Below, piece by piece: positions 32,389 through 43,220 of a DNA stretch of 64,000 nucleotides. Below the pieces are notes generated by a model. The model had not been told where the DNA came from. It saw only the letters and a program-made list of their open reading frames with translations, and ran no database searches. Within the stretch, counting starts at the first letter, position 1. The number at the start of each line of letters is the position of its first letter. The translations under genes and the position numbers were made by a program. Where the stretch lies: assembly GCA_951804985.1 (NCBI GenBank), contig OX638135.1:66669931-66733930 (forward strand), written 5' to 3'. The stretch comes from Dryomyza anilis. Taxonomy: Eukaryota; Arthropoda; Insecta; Diptera; Dryomyzidae.

Positions 32389-35300
32389 CAAATTGGTTCC
32401 TTTGGGATTTGGTAAGAACCTAAATGCGTCATTGAACATTTTTTGGACAAATTAGTTCCTTTGGGATTTGGCCAGAGCCTAACTGCGTCATTAGACATTT
32501 TATTGGACAAAATGCTTTCTTTAGGATTTGGTCAGTATTCATTGGACATGTTTTTGGAAAAATGGGCGGAAAGTGAAAAAAAAGGAGCGACAAAAATTTT
32601 ATTTCAGAAATCGGTAGCAGCCACCCTGTAAAATCAAATGGTACCATGGTCGGTATTTTACTTCAGAAACCGATAGAGATCATCATTGGAAGTCTTATGA
32701 TACCATTGTGAGTGAGTTAGCTCATCAGTTGAGCGTTGGTCTATCGCTCATTTGAGTCCGCTCATCAGTTGCGGACTCAACTGGAACTGGAATCGTTATT
32801 TTATTTTTTATAGAACCGGAACTGGCACAGAAAACCAGAACCGGAACTGGAACTGGAACCATTACTAAATTAATTAGATCAGGAATTAAAAAAATTATAA
32901 TTAAATCAATTTGAACAATGAATTTGGAAACAAAAACAAATATTAATTAAGTTACACATGTGGACAAGAGAAAATTTGTCCAATCATTTTTTACATAAAT
33001 TTTCAACAGCGGCGGTAGACTGCGGGTATACTATCACAAATTTAATTAAATATTTTTAGTTAATTATAACTGGATGTAGCTGTTGTTAATCGCACAACAT
33101 CATGCAGCACGTATTGCACGGCGTCAGCGATTTGCAGCTCGATTGCAGCTCTTTTTTCTATGCATTTTTGCACGCATAGAAAAAAAACGTTCCTCACAAA
33201 CGAAAAATTAGACAGAAGAACTTCGTTTGTGGAGTTCTTTTGACCAAACCGGTTTTTTCGTTTGGACCAAACCTGTTTTTTCGTTTGGACAAAACGAATT
33301 TTTCGTTTGCTTTTTTAAGTTAAAAAATTAAAAAAAAATGGATTTTTAGTTTTATTTTAATCATTATTATTTTTTTTTTTTTTTTTTAATATGTTTTTTA
33401 ATATATTTTTTATAGTTTATTTATTTTTGTTTCATATATGGGTCATTCCATATCAAATCAATCAAGTGATTGGCAGCACCATCTCAGAATTTGATGAAAT
33501 TTTGATGTGTAGTGAAACAAAATAAAATGAAGATATTGGAGAATTTTCAGCTTCCCAAATGGTGTGGTTTCAGAAATTTGATGATTTAAAATTGGAAAAA
33601 ACTGTATAAAAATCACAAAGGTGGTGCTAATCAATTAAACGTAACTTAAGTTGTAGTCAACCAAAATAAAATACAAAGGTCTGATTTTAAAGATAATAAA
33701 ATTTCCAAAAAGATGTCATACAATATACATACCATGTTGCTTTAATAGTGGTCAATTTTAAGCAAAGTACATTTTAAAAGAATATATCTCAAAAAGCACA
33801 CTTTTCAAAATTTTTAAATGAATATATGCTGAAGGTTGACTTTTTATCTATTATTTAAGATTTGAACTAGAGTGGTAAAATCACGGGTTCAGAAGACTTT
33901 TTAAAGACTTTTTAAATAATATAAAAAAAAACGTATATAAAAGAATTGAAGATTTTTAAATTTGTTTTATTTTCAGGTGTTAAAATGAGTATTATGTATT
34001 GTTGTTAATTTTTGTGTAGCGCCATGCATCCAATTTACCATGTCATATATGAGATTAAATTACTAATCTTGGTTAAAAACTTATTGATTTATTACAAAAA
34101 AATCCATATTTTTGTAGGTACATAATTTTCCAAAATTCAATAATGAAAATTTGATAAGTTTTTAATATAGAGTCCTAATTTATTTTCTTAATTGTCATTT
34201 TAAAAATTGTACATGGCATAACAATAATTTTTACTTTTTTTTTCGTCAAATAATATTGTTTATATTCACAAAATTTTAAATTTATTGTAAATGTATCATA
34301 TACCCTAGTAGAAATTTTGGTAGGGCCATGGTCATGAAGTGATCAGGTCATTATTTGAGATGATCGGGATATGACGAGGCCCATAATGTCCTTGTAACGC
34401 AGTGTCCTGATCATGTATTGACCTCAGGTCATGATCATGTACTGATCGGGCAATTCCCCATTTTAATATGTACTCGACAATTGCCTTGTCTGAGCCCGAG
34501 CCCGAGCGTTTCTCTCATTAATCTCGTTTATTGCCTGATGCTAATTTCGTTATGACGAACAAATAATGTGGCTATGATCGGGAACATTGACTGTTTAGAT
34601 AATGTAAACCCTGGTAAGCATGATAAGGGCATGCAAAGGCAATGATCATATTTTCTCTAATAGGGCTTACCCAACGAAAACCCGATAATTTCCCGATGGC
34701 GCATCGGGCAAATTTCTACTAGGGATAATGGCGCAATCAGAATCAAAAATTTGGACATTTATTATAAAAAATATCAACAAGTTTTTAACCAAAAGTCTTG
34801 CTTTGCACAAACTGGAATTGGAATCTTTTTAACATATATTTTTTAGTAAGTAAAACTTTTTGTTTTAGAGACATTCCACACCATATCTACCAGAGTACAA
34901 GACTCACCTTCTCCAGAGATACTGTGGTCCAAAGTTTAAAAAAATTATTCAATAATAATTTTTTGTGCTTGTAGAAAATAACTCTTGGCCGTAGAATGCT
35001 ACAAATATCGTTTTAATGATAATAAAACAAACTTCGTCAAAACTCCTAAATCCGAACATCTAATCAATCGTCATTGTCCTTGCAATTTAAATTAATTGTT
35101 CAAAAACAGGAAACCTTTTCAAATTTATTCAAATATCAAATTTATATACGGTATTTTAAAAAACAAACCTTTTCAATATGTTTAAGTATTGTTTTTACCG
35201 AAAATATAAAAAATTTGGTAACCAGTCTGCCATTTTCGTGGAGTAAAATTATATGTCAGGATATTTAAGCATTTTCCACATAGATATCGCAATGTTTTTC

Positions 35301-35710
35301 AAATAAATCTCGATATATTTGAACTATTTGAAGCAATATTAATCTAGAATCGTTTTTATTATCGTTTCGAAAAAAAAATGCGATATGTCGCTTTGAACTA
35401 TTTTTCCAGTGTTAGTACGATTTGGCCTACTATATTGGTACAAGATCTGATTCGATAACGTATGATTTTGCCGACATAAAAAGTTGCTACAATTTTGGAT
35501 GATCGTCAGGTGTCTGTTTTATAAAATTTTCTCTAGTGTTTGAAATATACTCCATTACTTCAGACAAAATTTTTGACAGGATCAAAGAAGTTCTTACATT
35601 TTGACGATATATTTCAAACAGACAAAAATTGAACCATTTTTTTGGAAAAAAAAAAACTCATGCGGCGCTTTGACGAAGATCAATGGAAAATTTGATCATC
35701 TTAACTTTAT
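32389..35710 (+). repeat. Macrosatellite unit 2
   Basis: The A-B-C order is as in unit 1 but with one module B and no DINE-1-like insertion. Module A is about 320 bp shorter, joining AGTTGCGG directly to ACTCAACTGGAACTGG. It contains the 422-bp MITE in module C. The text is close to identical to unit 3 elsewhere. Module B has TGTTGTTAATTTTTGTG, where a C-to-A change puts a stop in the small frame that is open in other copies. Confidence 0.9.
34303..34724. mobile_element. 422-bp MITE, CCCTAGTAGAAATTT ends
   Basis: The ends CCCTAGTAGAAATTT and AAATTTCTACTAGGG form a 15-bp perfect inverted repeat. The empty site in unit 1 (ATCATATAATGGCG near 31408) shows a 3-bp ATA duplication around it. The interior is rich in TGATC/GATCA and GATCGGG words, many of them palindromic. 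A 3-bp duplication fits PIF/Harbinger-like transposition, but no transposase is present. Confidence 0.88.
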
Positions 35711-38700
35711 ACAAATTGGTTCCTTTGGGATTTGGTAAGAACCTAAATGCGTCATTGAACATTTTTTGGACAAATTAGTTCCTTTGGGATTTGGCCAGAG
35801 CCTAACTGCGTCATTAGACATTTTATTGGACAAAATGCTTTCTTTAGGATTTGGTCAGTATTCATTGGACATGTTTTTGGAAAAATGGGCGGAAAGTGAA
35901 AAAAAAGGAGCGACAAAAATTTTATTTCAGAAATCGGTAGCAGCCACCCTGTAAAATCAAATGGTACCATGGTCGGTATTTTACTTCAGAAACCGATAGA
36001 GATCATCATTGGAAGTCTTATGATACCATTGTGAGTGAGTTAGCTCATCAGTTGAGCGTTGGTCTATCGCTCATTTGAGTCCGCTCATCAGTTGCGTCCG
36101 CTCAACATTTGAGCGATAGATCATTGCTCAAACTCATTTGAGCTAGCTCATCTGCCTTGGTTTGAACGTTTTTCCCGTTTCTCCGTCTAAACGGTTGATT
36201 ATTTTTTACCACAGATGCGGTAGGGTCTGGAAAGATATGCTATATTTTAATTTGCGATTCTACCCCTAGGGGGCTTATCTCACAAATGTTTATACCTCAG
36301 CAGGGCTCAGGTGGAACCGGAACTGGAACCGGACCGGAACTGTTTCATTTTTATAGAATCGGAACTGGAATCGTTTTTTAAATTTTGTATGGAACCGGAA
36401 CTGGAACTGGAATCGTTATTTTATTTTTTATAGAACCGGAACTGGCACAGAAAACCAGAACCGGAACTGGAACTGGAACCATTACTAAATTAATTAGATC
36501 AGGAATTAAAAAAATTATAATTAAATCAATTTGAACAATGAATTTGGAAACAAAAACAAATATTAATTAAGTTACACATGTGGACAAGAGAAAATTTGTC
36601 CAATCATTTTTTACATAAATTTTCAACAGCGGCGGTAGACTGCGGGTATACTATCACAAATTTAATTAAATATTTTTAGTTAATTATAACTGGATGTAGC
36701 TGTTGTTAATCGCACAACATCATGCAGCACGTATTGCACGGCGTCAGCGATTTGCAGCTCGATTGCAGCTCTTTTTTCTATGCATTTTTGCACGCATAGA
36801 AAAAAAACGTTCCTCACAAACGAAAAATTAGACAGAAGAACTTCGTTTGTGGAGTTCTTTTGACCAAACCGGTTTTTTCGTTTGGACCAAACCTGTTTTT
36901 TCGTTTGGACAAAACGAGTTTTTCGTTTGCTTTTTTAAGTTAAAAAATTAAAAAAAAATGGATTTTTAGTTTTATTTTAATCATTATTATTTTTTTATTT
37001 TTTTCATTATTTTTTTTTTTATTTTTAATATGTTTTTTAATATATTTTTTATAGTTTATTTATTTTTGTTTCATATATGGGTCATTCCATATCAAATCAA
37101 TCAAGTGATTGGCAGCACCATCTCAGAATTTGATGAAATTTTGATGTGTAGTGAAACAAAATAAAATGAAGATATTGGAGAATTTTCAGCTTCCCAAATG
37201 GTGTGGTTTCAGAAATTTGATGATTTAAAATTGGAAAAAACTGTATAAAAATCACAAAGGTGGTGCTAATCAATTAAACGTAACTTAAGTTGTAGTCAAC
37301 CAAAATAAAATACAAAGGTCTGATTTTAAAGATAATAAAATTTCCAAAAAGATGTCATACAATATCCATACCATGTTGCTTTAATAGTGGTCAATTTTAA
37401 GCAAAGTACATTTTAAAAGAATATATCTCAAAAAGCACACTTTTCAAAATTTTTAAATGAATATATGCTGAAGGTTGACTTTTTATCTATTATTTAAGAT
37501 TTGAACTAGAGTGGTAAAATCACGGGTTCAGAAGACTTTTTAAAGACTTTTTAAATAATATAAAAAAAAACGTATATAAAAGAATTGAAGATTTTTAAAT
37601 TTGTTTTATTTTCAGGTGTTAAAATGAGTATTATGTATTGTTGTTAATTTTTGTGTAGCGCCATGCATCCAATTTACCATGTCATATATGAGATTAAATT
37701 ACTAATCTTGGTTAAAAACTTATTGATTTATTACAAAAAAATCCATATTTTTGTAGGTACATAATTTTCCAAAATTCAATAATGAAAATTTGATAAGTTT
37801 TTAATATAGAGTCCTAATTTATTTTCTTAATTGTCATTTTAAAAATTGTACATGGCATAACAATAATTTTTACTTTTTTTTTCGTCAAATAATATTGTTT
37901 ATATTCACAAAATTTTAAATTTATTGTAAATGTATCATATACCCTAGTAGAAATTTTGGTAGGGCCATGGTCATGAAGTGATCAGGTCATTATTTGAGAT
38001 GATCGGGATATGACGAGGCCCATAATGTCCTTGTAACGCAGTGTCCTGATCATGTATTGACCTCAGGTCATGATCATGTACTGATCGGGCAATTCCCCAT
38101 TTTAATATGTACTCGACAATTGCCTTGTCTGAGCCCGAGCCCGAGCGTTTCTCTCATTAATCTCGTTTATTGCCTGATGCTAATTTCGTTATGACGAACA
38201 AATAATGTGGCTATGATCGGGAACATTGACTGTTTAGATAATGTAAACCCTGGTAAGCATGATAAGGGCATGCAAAGGCAATGATCATATTTTCTCTAAT
38301 AGGGCTTACCCAACGAAAACCCGATAATTTCCCGATGGCGCATCGGGCAAATTTCTACTAGGGATAATGGCGCAATCAGAATCAAAAATTTGGACATTTA
38401 TTATAAAAAATATCAACAAGTTTTTAACCAAAAGTCTTGCTTTGCACAAACTGGAATTGGAATCTTTTTAACATATATTTTTTAGTAAGTAAAACTTTTT
38501 GTTTTAGAGACATTCCACACCATATCTACCAGAGTACAAGACTCACCTTCTCCAGAGATACTGTGGTCCAAAGTTTAAAAAAATTATTCAATAATAATTT
38601 TTTGTGCTTGTAGAAAATAACTCTTGGCCGTAGAATGCTACAAATATCGTTTTAATGATAATAAAACAAACTTCGTCAAAACTCCTAAATCCGAACATCT

Positions 38701-39351
38701 AATCAATCGTCATTGTCCTTGCAATTTAAATTAATTGTTCAAAAACAGGAAACCTTTTCAAATTTATTCAAATATCAAATTTATATACGGTATTTTAAAA
38801 AACAAACCTTTTCAATATGTTTAAGTATTGTTTTTACCGAAAATATAAAAAATTTGGTAACCAGTCTGCCATTTTCGTGGAGTAAAATTATATGTCAGGA
38901 TATTTAAGCATTTTCCACATAGATATCGCAATGTTTTTCAAATAAATCTCGATATATTTGAACTATTTGAAGCAATATTAATCTAGAATCGTTTTTATTA
39001 TCGTTTCGAAAAAAAAATGCGATATGTCGCTTTGAACTATTTTTCCAGTGTTAGTACGATTTGGCCTACTATATTGGTACAAGATCTGATTCGATAACGT
39101 ATGATTTTGCCGACATAAAAAGTTGCTACAATTTTGGATGATCGTCAGGTGTCTGTTTTATAAAATTTTCTCTAGTGTTTGAAATGTACTCCATTACTTC
39201 AGACAAAATTTTTGACAGGATCAAAGAAGTTCTTACATTTTGACGATATATTTCAAACAGACAAAAATTGAACCATTTTTTTGGAAAAAAAAAAAAACTC
39301 ATGCGGCGCTTTGACGAAGATCAATGGAAAATTTGATCATCTTAACTTTAT
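35711..39351 (+). repeat. Macrosatellite unit 3, 3641 bp
   Basis: The most complete unit: 60-bp repeats, TGAGC boxes, CCGTTT stem, CAGGGCTC junction (36301), GGAACY repeats, module B and module C with the 422-bp MITE. Corresponding positions in unit 4 lie 3641 bp later. Confidence 0.9.
37942..38363. mobile_element. 422-bp MITE, second copy
   Basis: It matches the 34303-34724 copy, at the same site and with the same ATA flanks. It was copied together with the macrosatellite unit and did not insert independently. Confidence 0.88.
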
Positions 39352-40445
39352 ACAAATTGGTTCCTTTGGGATTTGGTAAGAACCTAAATGCGTCATTGAA
39401 CATTTTTTGGACAAATTAGTTCCCTTGGGATTTGGCCAGAGCCTAACTGCGTCATTAGACATTTTATTGGACAAAATGCTTTCTTTAGGATTTGGTCAGT
39501 ATTCATTGGACATGTTTTTGGAAAAATGGGCGGAAAGTGAAAAAAAAGGAGCGACAAAAATTTTATTTCAGAAATCGGTAGCAGCCACCCTGTAAAATCA
39601 AATGGTACCATGGTCGGTGGTCCATCAATTTTATTTTACTTCAGAAACCGATAGAGAACATCATTGGAAGTCTAATGATACCATTGTGAGTGAGTTAGCT
39701 CATCAGTTGAGCGTTGGTCTATCGCACATTTGAGTCCGCTCATCAGTTGCGTCCGCTAAACATTTGAGCGATAGATCATTGCTCAAACTCATTTGAACTA
39801 GCTCATCTGAGCGTACTTCAACGATGAGTTGAGCGATAAGCTGGAGTCTGCTCATTTTCAACCTTGGTTTAAACGTTTTTCCCGTTTCTCCGTCTAAACG
39901 GTTGATTATTTTTTACCACAGATGCGGTAGGGTCTGGAAAGATATGCTATATTTTAATTTGCGATTCTACCCCTAGGGGGCTTATCTGACAAATTTTCAT
40001 ACCTCAGCAGGGCTCAGGTGGAACCGGAACTGGAACCGGAAACGTTGCATTTTTATAGAACCGGAACTGGAATCGTTTTTTAAATTTTTTATGGAACCGG
40101 AACTGGAACTGGAATCGTTATTTTATTTTTTATAGAACCGGAACTGGCACAGAAAACCAGAACCGGAACTGGAACTGGAACCATTACTAAATTAATTAGA
40201 TCAGGAATTAAAAAAATTATAATTAAATCAATTTGAACAATGAATTTGGAAACAAAAACAAAAACAAATATTATTTAAGTTACATGTGGACATGTGGACA
40301 AGAGAAAATATGTCCAATCATTTTTTTACATAAATTTTCAACAGCGGCGGTAGACTGCGGGTAGACTATCACAAATTTAATTAAATATTTTTAGTTAATT
40401 ATAACTGGATGCAGCTGTTGTTAATCGCACAACATGATGCAGCAC
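39352..40445 (+). repeat. Macrosatellite unit 4, module A only
   Basis: 60-bp repeats, TGAGC boxes, CCGTTT stem and GGAACY repeats are present. Module A then ends at GATGCAGCACGTA, where the tRNA-like element begins. Modules B and C are absent. Confidence 0.85.
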
Positions 40446-40920
40446 GTAGCGAAATTCATATAATTCATCATTATGATATTTAATCATTATAATAAGTATG
40501 TTGCAATTTAATAATTCATTCACCAATAACATACGTTGGATTACTGTACATCAACATGAATTGCACACTCACACAGAAAAAATTCTGTTAAATCCCATTA
40601 AAATTGGTCAATAGGACAATTATTGATTTAATAGTATACACAAAATTAATCTTTTCATATAAATTCAATGGCAATATCATGGTATTTTCTGGTATTTAAG
40701 GGTATTTTCCGATTAAAGTAATAATTTATCCTATTGACCATTCTTAATAGTAAAAAACTATTATTTATATAGTATTTTTTCTGGGTACTGTTAATGGACA
40801 GTGGTCGAATGGAAGTGTACTGGCTTTGCAATCTGAAGGAAGAGAGGTTCAAGTCACCGCCCGGGCAAAGTAAATAAAAATCATGTTTTCTTTTCAATTA
40901 ATAAAAAAAAATAAATAAAT
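40446..40920 (+). mobile_element. tRNA-like element, copy 2, holding a MITE
   Basis: The text CAATTTAATAATTCATTCAC, CATACGTTGGATTACTGTAC and GAATTGCACACT is followed by the MITE. It then continues with GTTAATGGACAGTGGTCGAA, GAGAGGTTCAAGTCACCGCC and an AATCATGTTTTC tail. A- and B-box-like motifs lie at about 40800-40865. It is the inverse-orientation relative of 26881-27085. Confidence 0.65.
40570..40786. mobile_element. CAGAAAAAA-ended MITE, uninterrupted copy
   Basis: About 215 bp, from CACAGAAAAAATTCTG to AGTATTTTTTCTGGGT. It has an internal complementarity between TTGGTCAATAGGA and TCCTATTGACCA near the two ends. The empty site at 27.0 kb supports the boundaries within 2-3 bp. It is the intact relative of the 3711-6767 MITE. 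Confidence 0.8.
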
Positions 40921-40934
40921 TTTAAATAAATTAG

Positions 40935-40935
40935 T

Positions 40936-41009
<74 letters not shown>
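40935..41009. repeat. (TA)n microsatellite
   Basis: A nearly pure TA run of about 75 bp. Confidence 0.95.
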
Positions 41010-41011
<2 letters not shown>

Positions 41012-41212
41012 TCAACATGAATTTTTCTTAATTCAAAGATATGGAGCGATTTTATTAATATAAAAAAACATTTTATTATTTATATGACGGGCCCGTGCTT
41101 AGCTGTTGAAATTTTTTTATTGGTTTTATAAATGTGGTAACCAAATAATTCTCCGCCAAAACAACTTTTCTCAAAGACAATTTTTTCTCAGACTACGCTT
41201 CTCCGCAGAATT

Positions 41213-42845
41213 ATTCCCAGTAGAAATCTTCCCCGTAAAATCCACATAGAAAGCTTTCCCGTAGAATTCTCAACGTAGAATTCAACCCGGTAGAATTGTT
41301 TCCGGTAGAATTGTTCCCGGTAGAATTCTTTCCCGTAGAATTCTTCCCCGTAGAGTTTTTCCCAGTAGAAGTTTTAGTGTGGTGGGTTTTAATGTAGTAA
41401 GTTTCGGTGTGGTGAGTTTAGATGTGGTGAATTTTGGAGTGAGTTTAATTGTGGTTAGTTTTGGTGTGGTGAGTTTTAGTGTGGTGAGTTTTAGTGTGGT
41501 GAATTTTAGTGTGGTGAGTTTAAGTGTGGTGTTTTTAAGTGTGGTGAGTTTTAGTGTGGTCAATTATAGTGTGGTGGGTTCTAGTGTGGTGAATTTTAAT
41601 GTGGCGTGTTTTAGTGTGGCATGTTTTAGTGTAGCGAGTTTTAGTGTGGTGAATTTTACTGTGGTGAGTTTTAGTGTGATGAATTTTAATGTGATGAATT
41701 TTATTGTGGTGAGTTTTAGTGTAGTGAATTTTAGGGTGGTGAGTTTTAGTGTGGTTAATTATAGTGTGGTGGGTTTTAGTGTGGTGAATTTTAGTGCGGT
41801 GAGTTTTAGTGTGGTGAGTTTTAGTGTATCGAAATTTGAGTGTAGTGAGTTTTAATGTGGTGAGTTTAAAAGTGGTGAATTTTAATGTGGTGAAATTTTA
41901 GTGTAGTGAGTTTTAGTGTGGTGAGTTTTAGTGTGGTGAAATTTTAGTGTGGTGAGTTTTAGTGTGGTGAGTTTTAGTGTGGTGACTTTTAGTGTGGTGA
42001 GTTTTAGTGTGGTGAGTTTTTATGTGTTGAATTTTTGTGTGGTGAGTTTAAGTGTGGTGAGTTTTAGTGTGGTTAGTTTTAGTGTGGTCAGTTTTTGTGT
42101 GGTGAGTTTAAGTGTGGTGAGTTTTAGTGTGGTGACTTTTAGTGTGGTGAGTTTTAGTGTGGTGAGTTTTAGTGTGGTGAAATTTTAGTGTGGTGAGTTT
42201 TAGTGTGGTGAGTTTTAGTGTGGTGACTTTTAGTGTGGTGAATTTTAGTGCGGTGAGTTTTAGTGTGGTGAGTTTTAGTGTATCGAAATTTGAGTGTAGT
42301 GAGTTTTAATGTGGTGAGTTTAAAAGTGGTGAATTTTAATGTGGTGAAATTTTAGTGTAGTGAGTTTTAGTGTGGTGAGTTTTAGTGTGGTGAAATTTTA
42401 GTGTGGTGAGTTTTAGTGTGGTGAGTTTTAGTGTGGTGACTTTTAGTGTGGTGAATTTTAGTGTGTTGAATTTTTGTGTGGCGAGTTTTAGTGTGGTGAG
42501 TTTTAGTGTGGTGAGTTTTAGTGTGGTAAGTTTAAGTGTGGTGAGTTTTAGTGTGGTGACTTTTAGTGTGGTGAGTTTTAGTGTGGTGAGTTTTTGTGTG
42601 TTGAATTTTTGTGTGGTGAGTTTAAGTGTGGTGAGTTTTAGTGTGGTTAGTTTTAGTGTGGTCAGTTTTTGTGTGGTGAGTTTTAGTGTGGTGAGTTTTA
42701 GTGTGGTGAGTTTTTGTGTGGTGAATTATAGTGTGGTGAGTTTTAGTGTGGTGAATTATAGTGTGGTGGGTTTTAGTGTGGTTAATTTAAGGGTGAATTT
42801 TAGTGTGGTGAGGTTTAGTTTGGTTAGTTTTAGTGTGGTGAGTTT
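41213..42845 (+). repeat. 15-bp minisatellite, about 109 copies
   Basis: The first ~10 units read GTAGAATTCTTCCCG-like. From about 41370 the unit becomes GTGTGGTGAGTTTTA-like while the 15-bp phase is kept. A block with TGTATCGAAATTTGAG recurs 454 bp apart (41827 and 42281), so a higher-order duplication is superimposed. Because 15 is a multiple of 3, long stop-free frames of the SVVSF type arise; these are repeat artefacts. Confidence 0.93.
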
Positions 42846-43220
42846 GTTTTTCTTTTTCTTTCCTTTTTATGTTTTTCATTTAGTTTGGATTGTGGTTTTA
42901 TGTGATTGGTTTTGTTTTTGTATTTTTGCTTTTGTTTTGTTTTGTGCTTTTGTGTGTTTTTTTTATTTTTTTTTTTGTATTTGAGTTTTTTTGTTTCATG
43001 TTCGTTGCTGGTGAAAGTGCCGAGTTATATCGTATTGAAAGTTTAGGTTGTATGGGAGGTGCCACGCCTCTTTGTCCAATCCCGCCCATATATAGCCTAT
43101 CATTCCTTCCAGACCATACCGCATCTGTGGTAAAAATTTCAAGAAAATCGGATCAGCCGTTTAGACGGAGAAGCGGAACAAACGTACAAACGAACAAACA
43201 GATTTATTATATTAATAGGA
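42846..43220. other. T-rich stretch, then a CCGTTTAGACGG module
   Basis: 42846-43000 is T-rich. 43040-43220 has GTATGGGAGGTGCCACGCC, CCATACCGCATCTGTGGTA, AAGAAAATCGGATCAGCC and CCGTTTAGACGGAGAAGCGG, then ACAAACG repeats. In reverse, the same words (CCACAGATACGGTAGGGTCTG and CCGTTTCTCCGTCTAAACGG) occur at the TGAGC elements. It is probably the end of a related non-autonomous element. Confidence 0.5.

Noticed and set aside
41379..42984. Long plus-strand open frames rich in SVVSF repeats
   Set aside because: They follow from a 15-bp tandem repeat, which has no stops in a given frame if one unit has none. No start context, domain or composition of a real protein is seen.
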